In this document: positions 17,232-27,281 of the stretch, piece after piece
How positions within the stretch are numbered: the stretch's first letter is position 1
Layout of the letters: each line of letters starts with the position of its first letter
Source of the DNA: Pedosphaera parvula Ellin514
Lineage (GTDB): Bacteria > Verrucomicrobiota > Verrucomicrobiia > Limisphaerales > Pedosphaeraceae
Assembly (NCBI RefSeq): GCF_000172555.1
Contig: NZ_ABOX02000004.1
Location: forward strand, 225,191 to 289,190
Length of the DNA: 64,000 bases
Direction of reading: 5' to 3'
Notes under the pieces: model-generated
What the model was told of the DNA's origin: nothing
Seen by the model: the letters and a program-made list of their open reading frames with translations, nothing else
Databases searched by the model: none
Program-made: the position numbers and the translations under genes

Positions 17232-18101
17232 ATGCCGATGACCGTTTTAGAAGTCATTCAGCGCAGCACGGAATTCCTGACCAAAAAGGAGGTGGATTCG
17301 CCGCGCCTGCAGGTCGAATTGATGTTGGCCCACGTGCTCAAAATGAAACGCATGGCGCTGTATCTCAACTTTGAAAAACCGCTTGGCTCCAAGGAACTGG
17401 ATGAAGTGCGGGAAATGGTCCGCCGTCGTGGCGGACGCGAACCATTGCAGCATATTTTGGGCTCCACCTGCTTCTGCGGCCTGGAGTTTGAAGTAAACCC
17501 GAAGGTCCTGATCCCTCGTCCGGAAACGGAGCTATTGGCGGAACTGGGCTGGCAATTCCTTAACTCGCTCCCGTCCTCCCCCACCCCGCCGGTTGCCTTG
17601 GATTATGGGACGGGCAGTGGTTGCCTGGCGGTCACCGTGGCCGCCAAATCTCCGACCGCCCAGCTCCATGCCCTGGACATCTCGCCGGATGCCCTGGCTA
17701 CGGCTCAGAAGAACGCCGCCACCCACCAGATGGGTTCCAGAATTCAATTTCATCTGGGCGATGGTTTTGCCGCGGTTCCCCCAGGCTTGCAGTTTAACCT
17801 GATTATTAGCAACCCGCCTTATATCGCCAGTGATGAAATTGCCACGCTCCAACCAGAGGTGCGCGACCATGATCCGCGCCTGGCTTTGGACGGCGGAAGG
17901 GATGGCCTGGATTTTTATCGGCGACTGGCGAAGGAGGCCGCCCCTCGACTACTTCCAAATGGGAAGATCATGCTCGAATTCGGAGAAGGTCAGGCGGAGG
18001 CGATTCAAAAGTTGTTTGAGGATGAAAAGTGGGTTGTAGAAGGCGTAAAAGCTGATTACAGTGGGCGCTTGAGAATCTTGATTGCGCGCCAGACTGGTTA
18101 G
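17232..18101 (+). CDS. prmC: Release factor glutamine methyltransferase
   Basis: A 289-residue SAM-dependent enzyme that methylates the glutamine of the GGQ motif in peptide chain release factors RF1 and RF2. The N-terminal helical domain includes DSPRLQVELMLAHVLKMKRM, followed by REPLQHILGSTCFCGLEFEV and LIPRPETELL. The SAM site is ALDYGTGSGCLAVTVA. The catalytic substrate-binding motif is ISNPPYIASDE. The start at 17232 gives the normal length. murA follows 37 bases downstream. The usual neighbour prfA is not present. Confidence 0.94.
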   Translation: MPMTVLEVIQRSTEFLTKKEVDSPRLQVELMLAHVLKMKRMALYLNFEKPLGSKELDEVREMVRRRGGREPLQHILGSTCFCGLEFEVNPKVLIPRPETELLAELGWQFLNSLPSSPTPPVALDYGTGSGCLAVTVAAKSPTAQLHALDISPDALATAQKNAATHQMGSRIQFHLGDGFAAVPPGLQFNLIISNPPYIASDEIATLQPEVRDHDPRLALDGGRDGLDFYRRLAKEAAPRLLPNGKIMLEFGEGQAEAIQKLFEDEKWVVEGVKADYSGRLRILIARQTG

Positions 18102-18138
18102 CCTGGCTCAAGATTCGGAATAATTACAAAAAAACTTC

Positions 18139-19401
18139 ATGGATAGCTTGTTGATCAAAGGTGGAGTGCCATTGCACGGTGATGTCACCGTCAGCGGAGC
18201 CAAAAACGCCGTGCTGCCCATCATGGCAGCCACCCTGCTCACTGCGGAACCTTGCGTCATTCGCCGCGTTCCCGACCTGAGTGACGTCAAGTTCATGTGC
18301 CAGATCCTGACCTCGCTTGGCGCTGAAGTCAGCCTCAAGGGCGATACGCTCACCGTCCGCGCGGCAAAAATCAAGGGTGTCGGTGATTACGACCTGATTC
18401 GCAAGATGCGCGGTTCGATCTGCATCATGGGGCCATTGCTGGGCCGGCTCAGGAAAGCCACGGTTTCGTTGCCCGGCGGTTGCATCATTGGTGCGCGTCC
18501 GATCAATCTTCACTTGAAAGGATTTCAAGCGCTCGGAGCCAAAATCACCGTCGAAGGCGGTTACATCCACGCTCAGGCAAAAAAATTAGTCGGCACGGAA
18601 ATGTTTCTCGGGGGACGCTCCGGGTCCACGGTTTTGGGCACGGCCAATGTCATGATGGCAGCCGCCCTGGCGGACGGCGTTACCATCATTGAAAGCGCGG
18701 CTTGCGAGCCTGAAGTGGTGGACCTCGCCAACTTCTTAAACGCCATGGGCGCCAAAATCATTGGCGCCGGCAGCCCCTCAATTACCATTACTGGTGTCAA
18801 AGCCTTGCACGGCGCGGAACATGATGTCATCCCGGACCGCATCGAAGCGGCCACATTTGCCCTCGCCGCAGCGGCCACCGATGGCGAAGTCACCATTCAC
18901 GGCGCCCGCGCTGACCACATGACCGCCATCCTTGATAAGATGCGTGATGCTGGCGTAAAGGTGGAGCGTCGCGGTGCTGCCATTACCGTTAAACGTGGCA
19001 ATCGATTGAAGCCGGTGGATATCACCACCCTGCCCTATTCTGGTTTTCCCACGGATGCCCAGGCTCAAATGATGGTCCTGATGGCCCTCACTCCGGGAAT
19101 CAGCATTATTACCGAACGCATTTTTGAATCGCGCTTCATGCATGTCAGCGAACTGGCGCGCCTGGGGGCCGATATTGAAATTGAAGGACCGAGCGCCATC
19201 GTCAAAGGCGGCAAGCCATTGAGCGGCGCTCCGGTCATGGCCAGCGATTTGCGCGCCTCGGCGGCACTGGTTATCGCCGGCTTGGCGGCACGCGGAAGCA
19301 CACAAGTGAACCGTGTGTACCATCTGGATCGTGGTTATGAAAACATTGACGTCAAGCTGCGCAAGCTTGGCGCCCGGATTGAACGTGTGGAGGAAACATG
19401 A
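18139..19401 (+). CDS. murA: UDP-N-acetylglucosamine 1-carboxyvinyltransferase
   Basis: A 420-residue cytoplasmic enzyme that transfers enolpyruvate from PEP to UDP-GlcNAc, the first committed step of peptidoglycan synthesis. The catalytic cysteine falls at residue 115 in SLPGGCIIGARPINLH, the same number as in the E. coli enzyme, so fosfomycin sensitivity is expected at this site. Other motifs are VSGAKNAVLPIMAATLL at the N-terminus and TLPYSGFPTDAQAQ in the C-terminal part. The stop overlaps the start of the next gene by four bases (ATGA), showing tight coupling. Confidence 0.96.
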   Translation: MDSLLIKGGVPLHGDVTVSGAKNAVLPIMAATLLTAEPCVIRRVPDLSDVKFMCQILTSLGAEVSLKGDTLTVRAAKIKGVGDYDLIRKMRGSICIMGPLLGRLRKATVSLPGGCIIGARPINLHLKGFQALGAKITVEGGYIHAQAKKLVGTEMFLGGRSGSTVLGTANVMMAAALADGVTIIESAACEPEVVDLANFLNAMGAKIIGAGSPSITITGVKALHGAEHDVIPDRIEAATFALAAAATDGEVTIHGARADHMTAILDKMRDAGVKVERRGAAITVKRGNRLKPVDITTLPYSGFPTDAQAQMMVLMALTPGISIITERIFESRFMHVSELARLGADIEIEGPSAIVKGGKPLSGAPVMASDLRASAALVIAGLAARGSTQVNRVYHLDRGYENIDVKLRKLGARIERVEET

Positions 19402-19802
19402 AATTAGCAATCGCAGCACTTATTGTCATCGCCGTCCTGTTCGGCGGCTACCAAGTCTGGGAATACTGGGACAAGGTCAGTCATGACCGCGACGTCGCAG
19501 AAAAGGACGCGGCAGCGCACAAGATAGTTCCGGAACAGTTGGCAGGCATGCCAACCGGCCTTCAGCCAACTTATCAGGCCGCACAAAAAGGCGGTGCTGC
19601 GGGCATTCGCAGCTGGTTAAGGATTTATGGCGCCAAGGTGCAGGACCCGCGCAAGGCCTGGATTGAGCTCGACTATGCCGTGGCCATTTCCCGGGAAGAT
19701 CCCGTGGAAGCCAAAAAGGTCTATGCCGAAGTCAAAAATCGAATTCCCGAGAACTCTGAAGTCTCTGGCCGGGTGAAGGAACTGGAAAAAGCGTTCCAAT
19801 AA
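19398..19802 (+). CDS. Membrane-anchored hypothetical protein coupled to murA
   Basis: A 134-residue protein with one N-terminal transmembrane helix (KLAIAALIVIAVLFGGYQVW) and a soluble helical part. The segment AWIELDYAVAISREDPVEAKKVYAEVKNRIPENSEV resembles a tetratricopeptide-like helix pair. I do not recognise the family. Its ATG overlaps the murA stop, so its product is made with MurA and may act at the membrane side of cell-wall synthesis (inference). Confidence 0.65.
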   Translation: MKLAIAALIVIAVLFGGYQVWEYWDKVSHDRDVAEKDAAAHKIVPEQLAGMPTGLQPTYQAAQKGGAAGIRSWLRIYGAKVQDPRKAWIELDYAVAISREDPVEAKKVYAEVKNRIPENSEVSGRVKELEKAFQ

Positions 19803-19886
19803 GCTGGCTGCCGCAAAATGTTTTTGCTGGCTTCAGTCCGCAGACCAATTTAAATTCATTTTCACAAACCAGTCACCATACACCAT

Positions 19887-20420
19887 ATGGACCTTATTTT
19901 TAATTGTCCCAAGTGCGCGCAGGAGTTGGCCGTCGATAGTTCGGGAGCTGGTGAAGAGATTGAATGTCCCAATTGCAATGAGACCATCCGGATTCCGATG
20001 CCAGATTCACCGGAGGTCAAGACGAGCACCGGCCCCGTCCCTGCCATTTCGGCTGAAGCTCTGTCGGCCAGTCAGGAGCAGATGTCCAGTACCGTGGCTG
20101 CCTCTGCAGCCGCTAAAATTAAAAAGAACCTGCGCGTGCCGGTAACCGCCAAACCGGGCGAGAAGCTCATTGCCAAATCCGCCGTTCCGCTGGAAGTCGC
20201 CGCCAAGGCGAGCGACCGCAAACTGCGCATTAAATGCATCCGCCACATTGATTGCGTGGAAGTCGGCCATGATCGTTTTGATGAAGTGGTGACAGACTTT
20301 CTGGGAAAGATTGGCGAAGTGAATATCGTGAGCATCCACCCGATCAACTACAGTTATTTGGAACTGGGCAGCCAAAAAGAGCTGACAGATTTTGGGGTCA
20401 TGATTGTTTTTAAAGCCTGA
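19887..20420 (+). CDS. Zinc-ribbon protein with conserved C-terminal domain
   Basis: A 177-residue protein. Residues 1-37 form a zinc ribbon of the MJ0042/FmdB-like type: FNCPKCAQELAVDSSGAGEE then IECPNCNETIRIP. A linker rich in Ala and Ser follows. The last 70 residues form a compact domain (LRIKCIRHIDCVEVGHDRFD, EVVTDFLGKIGEVNIVSIHP, LGVMIVFKA-like ending) that recalls DUF4177-type folds, though I cannot confirm this. There is no signal peptide. The function is unknown. Confidence 0.65.
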   Translation: MDLIFNCPKCAQELAVDSSGAGEEIECPNCNETIRIPMPDSPEVKTSTGPVPAISAEALSASQEQMSSTVAASAAAKIKKNLRVPVTAKPGEKLIAKSAVPLEVAAKASDRKLRIKCIRHIDCVEVGHDRFDEVVTDFLGKIGEVNIVSIHPINYSYLELGSQKELTDFGVMIVFKA

Positions 20421-20450
20421 CGTCTGGTAGGGCTCGAAACGGCCTCGCAG

Positions 20451-21374
20451 TTAAAGTCTTTCCCAGGCTTTTCCCCGATGGCCAAAATTAAACCGGTCGG
20501 GATGCAATATTTCGGCCATTATTTCAAGGGACTCCACAATCCTGGGTCCAGGACGGTTGAAGTATTGATTCCCATCCGTCAGAAACACCTGATTTTTGCG
20601 AACTGCCGGGAGCTTTGACCATTCTGGCTTTTGCGTGAGAACTGCCATTTCTGCGCGTGTCCGCTGAAGATTGAAACCACAGGGCAGCACCACGATTACG
20701 TCCGGGTTTGCATCCGCCAACTCCTGCAGTTGCAGCCAGGGAGAATGTTTCCCGGCCTCGCCGAAAAGATTTTTGCCGCCGGCCAACTCCACCAATTCAG
20801 GAACCCAGTTGCCCGCAGCCATGAGCGGTTCAATCCATTCAATGCAGGCGACGCCCGGCGGTTGCTTCATCACACAGGATTTTTCAATGACGCTTACCAC
20901 CCGGTTTTTTAATCCCCGCAAGATTTCCTTCGCATCCTGAATCTGCAACACATCGGCAACCTCCCGGATGTTCTCCCATACATCCGCGACGCGTTTGGGT
21001 GAGAGTGAGACAATCTCTGGACGCGCTCCCGTCCATTCCGCGACCGCTTTTTGGACGTCCGGCAGGCTGATTGCACAAACTTCACACTGGGCCTGCGTCA
21101 GAATCACGTCCGGCCTGAGCTGTATCAACCGGTCTCTATCAACGCTATAAATGGAAAGGGCCTGCTGCAACAGATCCTTCACTTGTGTATCAATCTCCTT
21201 GCTGGAGGCGTTCGCATCCAACCTTGCCGTTGTGCAAACAGGCAGTGCGCGCACAGACTCCGGATAATCACATTCATGGGAACGTCCCACCAGTTGATCC
21301 CCGGCGCCAAGTGCACAGACAATTTCAGTGGCGCCCGGCAGAAGTGAGATGACTCGTTTCTTCATCAGCAACAT
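20451..21374 (-). CDS. Cobalamin-binding protein, BtuF-like (TroA fold)
   Basis: A 307-residue member of the helical-backbone metal-receptor superfamily related to BtuF. The start RVISLLPGATEIVCALGAGDQLVGRSHECDYP is typical. The motif VILTQAQCEVCAISLPDV marks the cobalamin-type subgroup. The C-terminal lobe has VAGNWVPELVELAGG-like and LADANPDVIVVLPCGF segments. No signal peptide is visible, so it may be cytoplasmic, as in many members annotated only as cobalamin-binding protein. No btuC or btuD genes lie alongside. A second start codon at 21365 is equally possible. Confidence 0.82.
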   Translation of the reverse strand: MLLMKKRVISLLPGATEIVCALGAGDQLVGRSHECDYPESVRALPVCTTARLDANASSKEIDTQVKDLLQQALSIYSVDRDRLIQLRPDVILTQAQCEVCAISLPDVQKAVAEWTGARPEIVSLSPKRVADVWENIREVADVLQIQDAKEILRGLKNRVVSVIEKSCVMKQPPGVACIEWIEPLMAAGNWVPELVELAGGKNLFGEAGKHSPWLQLQELADANPDVIVVLPCGFNLQRTRAEMAVLTQKPEWSKLPAVRKNQVFLTDGNQYFNRPGPRIVESLEIMAEILHPDRFNFGHRGKAWERL

Positions 21375-21398
21375 TATAGGGGAGATTGGAAAAATAAA

Positions 21399-21434
21399 AA
21401 GGCGGAGCAGATTTAAATTTGTCTGCTCCGCCTT
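21399..21434 (-). terminator. Strong terminator of hppA
   Basis: A 13-bp perfect stem, AAGGCGGAGCAGA (21399-21411) with TCTGCTCCGCCTT (21422-21434), has a 10-base loop. On the minus strand it is followed by TTTTATTTT. It sits 15 bases beyond the hppA stop. Confidence 0.92.
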
Positions 21435-21448
21435 TGATTAAAATAAAT

Positions 21449-24043
21449 CTATCTATGCGGAGGGTGAGGCAATATCAGGTGATCTTCCGATCCGGTATTC
21501 TCATCCGGAATTCTCATGGAATAGAAGGAACGATAGACGAAGATCAATGCCACCAGGAAGAAGAAGCAGCCGATGCCCAACTTCACATTGTTATTGGTCA
21601 TGGTCACTGCAATTTCCACCGCCAGAAGACCGAACAAGGTGGTGAATTTAATCACCGGGTTCAACGCGACGGACGAGGTATCCTTGAATGGATCACCGAC
21701 GGTATCACCCACGACAGTGGCGGCGTGCAATTCAGTCCCCTTCTGCCGCAGGTCCACTTCAACAATCTTTTTGGCATTGTCCCAGGCACCACCAGCGTTC
21801 GCCATAAAGATGGCTTGGAACAAACCAAAGAACGCGATGCCGATCAGATATCCAATGAAGAAATAGGCGTTGAAGAATGGCAAGGCCAGAGCAAAGCAAA
21901 ATACCACAATGAAGATGTTCCACATGCCTTTCTGCGCATACTCGGTGCATATGCGAACGACCTCCTTGCTGTCCTTGTCTGAAGCCGTGGCGGCGTCCAA
22001 CTTCATATTATCTTTGATATAGACCACGGCACGATACGCACCGGTCACAACCGCCTGCGTGGAAGCACCCGTGAACCAATAAACCACCGAACCGCCCATG
22101 ATCAGGCCTAGAATTACTTTGGGTTCGACGATGCTCAGCTTGGCAACCGCGCCTCCAAACAGATTCTCCAGCAGGATGATGATGCCGAAAACCATCGTGG
22201 TGGCGCCAACAACTGCTGTGCCAATGAGCACTGGTTTGGCGGTGGCTTTAAAGGTGTTGCCCGCACCATCGCCCTTCTCGAGCAGATACTTGGCATTCTC
22301 AAAATCCGGGTCGAAACCGAAGTTTACTTGAATGTCCTCCTTGATGCCTTTGCGAGCCTCGATCTGACTCAGCTCATAAACAGACTGTGCATTGTCGGTT
22401 ACCGGCCCATAGCTATCCACGGCGATAGTCACCGGACCCATGCCGAGAAAGCCGAAAGCCACCAACCCGAACGCAAAGATTGGCGCGGCAAAAAGGAATT
22501 TCTGAGGCATTAGTGAAAGCAGCGCTGAGTTTTGAGAGAAATAATAGGAGGTCGCCATCAGAACCATGATGACCAGGCCCATCCAGAAGGCGGAAAAATT
22601 GCCGGCCACAAAGCCGGATAGAATATTCAGCGACGCCCCGCCATGCTTGGAGCAGTTGGTCACTTCACGCACATGTCGCGAGTTGGTGCTGACGAATACC
22701 TTTGTGAATTCCGGGATCAGTGCGCCGGCAACCGTGCCGCAACTGATGATAACCGACAATACCCACCAGAGCGCGGGCTGGGCGGCACCGGCCGCATCCG
22801 TGAAATCACCCAGCAGCAGCTTGCTCGCGAGGAAGGTGACACCAATCGACACCGCCGAAGTGAGCCAGACGAGATGAGTCAGAGGCGCCTCGAAGTCGAA
22901 ATCTTTCTTGCCCGCAAACATCGCCTTGCTGATGCCTTCATTCACGAAATACGAGACAAGTGAGGTGACAATCATCAACGCGCGCATGGCGAACAGCCAG
23001 ATAATCAGCGTGGCGCAAATTTTTGGATTGGCGGCCAGGGCAAGCGCAAGAAACGCGATCAAGGCCACGCCGGTTACCCCGTAGGTTTCAAAACCATCAG
23101 CGGTCGGCCCGACAGAGTCACCCGCATTGTCACCTGTGCAATCAGCAATGACACCGGGATTTTTCGGATCATCTTCAGGAAGTTTGAAGACAATTTTCAT
23201 CAGGTCAGAACCGATGTCCGCGATCTTGGTAAAGATACCGCCACAGATACGAAGCACGCTGGCCCCGAGGGATTCCCCCACGGCAAACCCAATGAAGCAC
23301 GGGCCAACAAGTTCCCTGGGCAGAAACATCAAAATGCAAATCATGAAGAAGAGTTCCACCGCCACGAGCAACAAACCGACACTCATCCCGGATCGGAGCG
23401 GGATACCGAGCGTTGCCAGTGGATTGCCTTTCAACGCGGAAAATGCGGTGCGGGAGTTGGACACAGTATTGATGCGGATGCCGAACCATGCCACGCCATA
23501 GGAACCAAGCACACCCAGGATGGAAGCCAGCAAAATGACAATACCATTGCGGATCAGTTCACCATGCGAAAGATGGTTATTAGGATCATTCCAAGGTAAT
23601 CCTATAAAATAATAGACCATACAGACCGCAATCAATACCCAGAGAATGGCCAGAAATCTGCCTTGAGTGAAAAGGTAAGTCTTACAAGTTTCCCAAATGG
23701 TGTTCGAGACATTGCCCATGCTCTCATGAACCGGCAGCGCCTTGGTTTGCACATATTGGACGAGGCCGAAAATTGCGCCGATAGCGCAGACAAGAATACC
23801 CAAATACATCAACGTTGAACCACTGACCCCACCCAGGCCCGCAAAGCTTACCTGTGTCAAATCAGGCACATGAATGTCCGCCTCGCTGGCATGGGCACCA
23901 GTCGCATTACCAAGCAGGGTTAACAGCAGTACGACCTGGAACCAGAGTTTTTTATTTAGCATAAGAGTTGATCCGGAGTGACCATTGTATTCTTCTGTTT
24001 GTCCGCCAATTTTCACCGTTTTCACATCGTAAGTTGATTTCAT
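21449..24043 (-). CDS. hppA: Membrane-bound proton-translocating pyrophosphatase
   Basis: An 864-residue integral membrane pump that couples pyrophosphate hydrolysis to proton (or sodium) export. It has about 16 hydrophobic helices. Catalytic motifs are DIGSDLMKIVFKLPEDDPKN, ADCTGDNAGDSVGPTADGFE and VVGDTVGDPFKDTSS. The segment GAGNTFKATAKP has lysine where potassium-dependent enzymes have alanine, which points to the K+-independent class. The N-terminus is longer than usual: ATG 24043 has an AAAGG sequence six bases upstream, but an internal ATG at 23962 would start directly with a signal-like helix (LWFQVVLLLTLLGNATGAHA). Either is possible. Confidence 0.94.
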   Translation of the reverse strand: MKSTYDVKTVKIGGQTEEYNGHSGSTLMLNKKLWFQVVLLLTLLGNATGAHASEADIHVPDLTQVSFAGLGGVSGSTLMYLGILVCAIGAIFGLVQYVQTKALPVHESMGNVSNTIWETCKTYLFTQGRFLAILWVLIAVCMVYYFIGLPWNDPNNHLSHGELIRNGIVILLASILGVLGSYGVAWFGIRINTVSNSRTAFSALKGNPLATLGIPLRSGMSVGLLLVAVELFFMICILMFLPRELVGPCFIGFAVGESLGASVLRICGGIFTKIADIGSDLMKIVFKLPEDDPKNPGVIADCTGDNAGDSVGPTADGFETYGVTGVALIAFLALALAANPKICATLIIWLFAMRALMIVTSLVSYFVNEGISKAMFAGKKDFDFEAPLTHLVWLTSAVSIGVTFLASKLLLGDFTDAAGAAQPALWWVLSVIISCGTVAGALIPEFTKVFVSTNSRHVREVTNCSKHGGASLNILSGFVAGNFSAFWMGLVIMVLMATSYYFSQNSALLSLMPQKFLFAAPIFAFGLVAFGFLGMGPVTIAVDSYGPVTDNAQSVYELSQIEARKGIKEDIQVNFGFDPDFENAKYLLEKGDGAGNTFKATAKPVLIGTAVVGATTMVFGIIILLENLFGGAVAKLSIVEPKVILGLIMGGSVVYWFTGASTQAVVTGAYRAVVYIKDNMKLDAATASDKDSKEVVRICTEYAQKGMWNIFIVVFCFALALPFFNAYFFIGYLIGIAFFGLFQAIFMANAGGAWDNAKKIVEVDLRQKGTELHAATVVGDTVGDPFKDTSSVALNPVIKFTTLFGLLAVEIAVTMTNNNVKLGIGCFFFLVALIFVYRSFYSMRIPDENTGSEDHLILPHPPHR

Positions 24044-24455
24044 TATTAACCTTTATTCGGAGAATCAGAAACTTCGTTGCCGCTTCTTCAGCCGGCAATT
24101 TTACAGCTGCGCGATTCTCCATACGATTTCGTCGGGACGGCTAATTCCTGGACTGCCTTTCAGGTATAAGGGATGGGCGGGTCTCTCGCTGTCGGTTCAA
24201 GGCTTTGGTGAAACAGCCTGACTCCAAGAACTTACAGAGTCCGCTTCGTCCGACAGAAACGCTTGCCTGTGTCCTTCCCATAGAGCATTTCAGCAACGCT
24301 GGCGGAGAGACAGCCAGTCGTAAATTTTCTTGTGGAACGCGTGCACTTTATCCAAATCTCGTTTATAATGCAACCGTGCATTTATTTGCGGCATAGGGAA
24401 ATACGGCTAAGAATTTGCCTTGTTCCTCACGCCCGCTTTTCGCATTGTTTGTTCC
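24044..24455. other. Divergent intergenic region between hppA and ruvB
   Basis: These 412 bases must hold both promoters. I find no open frame with a recognisable product. GC-rich short inverted stretches are present around 24150-24330, but I could match none to a known RNA family: I looked for the conserved words of RNase P, SRP RNA and tmRNA and did not see them. Confidence 0.4.
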
Positions 24456-25475
24456 ATGGCTGAGAGAATAATTTCGGATGTTTTGACCAAGCCGGACGCC
24501 GCGTTGGAAATGACGCTGCGCCCCTCGCTTTTTTCCGATTTTACCGGCCAGCCGAAGGTCAAGGAACGTCTCGAAATCACGGTGGCCGCAGCGAAGCAGC
24601 GGAATGAAGCCTTGGATCACATCCTTTTGAGCGGTCCGCCGGGATTGGGAAAAACCACCCTCGCCAGCATCCTCGCCAAAGCCATGGGTGCCAGTTTCAA
24701 AAGCACCAGCGGTCCGACCATCGAAAAGGCGGCCGATCTCGCCGGGCTCCTCACCAATCTGGAGGCAGGAGATGTGCTGTTCATTGACGAAATCCACCGG
24801 ATGCAACCAGCCATTGAGGAATATCTCTATCCGGCCATGGAGGATTTCAAGCTGGACATCATCATTGACCAGGGACCCAATGCCCGTAGCGTTCGACTGA
24901 ATCTCCCCCGTTTTACGTTGGTTGGTGCGACGACTCGCAGTGGATTGCTGAGTGCCCCCTTGCTTACCCGTTTTCCAGTGCGCGAACGGTTGGATTATTA
25001 CCAGGCCGAGCAACTTGAGAAAATTGTCCTGCGGTCTGCCCGGCTCCTGAATGTGGAGATTGAACCCTCCGGAGCACACGAAATTGCGCGACGCAGCCGC
25101 GGCACCCCGCGCATCACCAACAACCTGCTCCGCCGCGTGCGCGATTTTGCCCAGGTCCGCAGCGACGGCAATATCACCAAGGACATCGCGGACAAGGCTC
25201 TGGCCATGCTGGAAATTGACGAGAACGGCCTTGATGAAATGGACAAGCGAATTCTCGAGGCAGTCATTGTTAAATTTAGCGGTGGCCCGGTGGGAGTCAG
25301 TTCGCTCGCGGTTACTGTGGGCGAAGAACCAGATACGCTCGAGGAAGTTTATGAGCCCTACCTGATCATGGAAGGTTACCTCAAGCGCACCCCCCAAGGC
25401 CGTGTGGCAACTGAGCTGAGCTATAAAAAGCTTGGTTTGAGGCCTAATCCAGGCAATCAGCCGGGTCTCCTTTGA
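24456..25475 (+). CDS. ruvB: Holliday junction branch migration helicase RuvB
   Basis: A 339-residue AAA+ ATPase that drives branch migration of Holliday junctions with RuvA in recombination repair. Motifs in order: [19 protein letters not shown], Walker [11 protein letters not shown], Walker [11 protein letters not shown], sensor 1 VGATTRSG, arginine finger region [11 protein letters not shown], sensor 2 [20 protein letters not shown], and the winged-helix C-terminus with [16 protein letters not shown]. The ATG at 24456 gives the usual MAERIIS start. Neither ruvA nor ruvC is adjacent. Confidence 0.97.
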   Translation: MAERIISDVLTKPDAALEMTLRPSLFSDFTGQPKVKERLEITVAAAKQRNEALDHILLSGPPGLGKTTLASILAKAMGASFKSTSGPTIEKAADLAGLLTNLEAGDVLFIDEIHRMQPAIEEYLYPAMEDFKLDIIIDQGPNARSVRLNLPRFTLVGATTRSGLLSAPLLTRFPVRERLDYYQAEQLEKIVLRSARLLNVEIEPSGAHEIARRSRGTPRITNNLLRRVRDFAQVRSDGNITKDIADKALAMLEIDENGLDEMDKRILEAVIVKFSGGPVGVSSLAVTVGEEPDTLEEVYEPYLIMEGYLKRTPQGRVATELSYKKLGLRPNPGNQPGLL

Positions 25476-25519
25476 TTTTAATATTTCTCGATTTCGCCCC
25501 ATTTTCCCCTAAATCGTAT

Positions 25520-26668
25520 TTAGTTCAAAATTTCCCCCACCGGTTGTCGCAGGCCAAAGGCAACCGGAATTGAGCTCAGCAGCGCCCCCACATTTATCCA
25601 GAGGAATATGGACACCACAGAGCTGCCCAGGTAGGGATTGCCACCATTAAAGTCCAGAACCTCGCTGGAAAACCCAAGGGTTGAAAAGAGGGATCGGTGT
25701 ACCAGCGCCAAAACCAGGACAGCCACTCCTGCCGCCAGATTAGCGAGGAGCAGGTTTTCCAGCCAGTGGCGAAAGTAAAGAAAGTTGGAAGGCGCACCAA
25801 AACTTCGCAGCAGAGCACAAACGAACAGGTTTTGCCTGAATTCAAGCACGGCAATCGCGCCATACACCAACGAAACTGCAATCCCTAAAATTGCCGCCAG
25901 ACCAGTGCGCCATTGAGCCTGACGACTTCTCAATTCGTCCAGTTCATGCACGATCGGCATGGCACTTTGGATCTGTGGTTGAGGATGCTGGTTCAGGGAG
26001 GAAAGTATGTTCACGGCGGAAATGATCTGATCCATCGGCGGCGCAGTCTCGGAACGCTGATAGATAGTTGTATCCAGCCAGCCCATTTGTTCCTGATCGG
26101 GCAGCCAGCCCTGGGGCACAAGCACGGTATCTTCCGTCGAGAGTGCCTGCAGCCAGCCTTGGGGCCGAACCACCTTGGCCAGGACGGAATGCCGACCGAC
26201 GCGAACCCGTGTCATGGTTTTGTCAGGAAGATGTTCACTCAGACAAATGGTGGGGGTATCCGCGCCCAGCATTCTGGCCAGCATGGGAATGGCATCCGGT
26301 GAATAGGTGAAAACCGTCAGATTATTTTCATGTAATTCCGTCTGGCCCCGGCCGAAAAGTTGACGCAGTCGCAGTTTCTCACCACTCGTTGTCAACACGG
26401 CGAGTTGATCCTGACCGCCGCCATGTAAAATGAATTCCGCCGACCCTGGCGCCACCGGTTGACGCACCAAAAGGGTGTTCAGCCCAAAACGCTCCAGGCG
26501 ATCGCGCAAACTGCGTTCCAATAACTGAAAAGCCACCAGGATTACGGCTGCCACCATGACCAGCAGCAGTGTGACAAACCAGCGCGCCAGCGGGCTGCCG
26601 GGCTGCTCACACCAACGCTTCCAGGTGTCTTTCCAAAGGTAGGAAACGATTAAAGTCGAGGATCTCAT
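25520..26668 (-). CDS. ABC exporter permease, MacB/FtsX-like
   Basis: A 382-residue inner-membrane protein, last gene of a leftward exporter operon. It has an N-terminal transmembrane helix ([20 protein letters not shown]), a periplasmic domain of about 230 residues, and three C-terminal helices, the MacB/FtsX topology. The third-helix region reads [22 protein letters not shown] chose the ATG at 26668. One at 26695 is also possible. Both lie inside the end of the ATPase gene, so the two genes overlap by 62 or 89 bases in different frames, which suggests translational coupling. Confidence 0.82.
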   Translation of the reverse strand: MRSSTLIVSYLWKDTWKRWCEQPGSPLARWFVTLLLVMVAAVILVAFQLLERSLRDRLERFGLNTLLVRQPVAPGSAEFILHGGGQDQLAVLTTSGEKLRLRQLFGRGQTELHENNLTVFTYSPDAIPMLARMLGADTPTICLSEHLPDKTMTRVRVGRHSVLAKVVRPQGWLQALSTEDTVLVPQGWLPDQEQMGWLDTTIYQRSETAPPMDQIISAVNILSSLNQHPQPQIQSAMPIVHELDELRSRQAQWRTGLAAILGIAVSLVYGAIAVLEFRQNLFVCALLRSFGAPSNFLYFRHWLENLLLANLAAGVAVLVLALVHRSLFSTLGFSSEVLDFNGGNPYLGSSVVSIFLWINVGALLSSIPVAFGLRQPVGEILN

Positions 26669-27281
26669 CAGCAAGGGATTCCAGGCGTGAATCATGCGAA
26701 CTCACGATACAAATGCGGTCGTCCGCCACAAACTGCCTCAACGCGCTGGTAATGACGCGCGTGTTCAAATCGTCCAGCCCCGAAGTTGGCTCATCCAAAA
26801 GCAGAACCGAAGGTTCCTTTACCAGCGCCCGGGCGATGGCAGCCCGCTGTTGCTGGCCGCCAGAAAGAGATTGAGGCAACCGGTCGGAAAACTGCTCCAA
26901 GCCCAGCAAACCCAGCCAGCGCCTGGAATTCTTTTGAATTTCCCCGGACCTGATCCCGGCGAGACTGGCTGCCAGCGCGAGATTGCGTTCAACGCTGGCC
27001 AGCGGCAGCAGGTTGAGCTGTTGAAAAACAAAGCCCAAATCCCGGCATTGATATTTTTTGTCCGTCGGTTGGGTTCCCCGGGGGGTAATAATTTCACCAG
27101 CCTTGGGTTCGAGAAATCCGGCGAGCAACCGAAGCAGTGTGGATTTGCCGCAACCCGAGGCACCTTTAATCATGGTCACTCCTGGTTTGAACGTGTAATC
27201 GAAGTGGTCAATAACATATGGCAGCCCCGGTCGATAGCGGAACGAAATATTCGAGCAGAGCAAGTGGATGGTTGGGTTCAT
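26607..27281 (-). CDS. ABC exporter ATP-binding protein
   Basis: A 224-residue ATPase that powers the exporter formed with the neighbouring permease. Walker A is [11 protein letters not shown] (about 39-49), the Q-loop lies in [16 protein letters not shown], the signature is [15 protein letters not shown], Walker B is [13 protein letters not shown], and the switch histidine is in SSHDSRLE. The order and size match the MacB/LolD class. The start overlaps the stop of the membrane-fusion protein gene by four bases (ATGA). Confidence 0.93.
   Translation of the reverse strand: MNPTIHLLCSNISFRYRPGLPYVIDHFDYTFKPGVTMIKGASGCGKSTLLRLLAGFLEPKAGEIITPRGTQPTDKKYQCRDLGFVFQQLNLLPLASVERNLALAASLAGIRSGEIQKNSRRWLGLLGLEQFSDRLPQSLSGGQQQRAAIARALVKEPSVLLLDEPTSGLDDLNTRVITSALRQFVADDRICIVSSHDSRLESLADEILDFNRFLPLERHLEALV

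Noticed and set aside
24044..24455. Structured RNA gene between hppA and ruvB
   Set aside because: Some short inverted stretches are present, but none of the conserved words of RNase P RNA, SRP RNA or tmRNA could be found.
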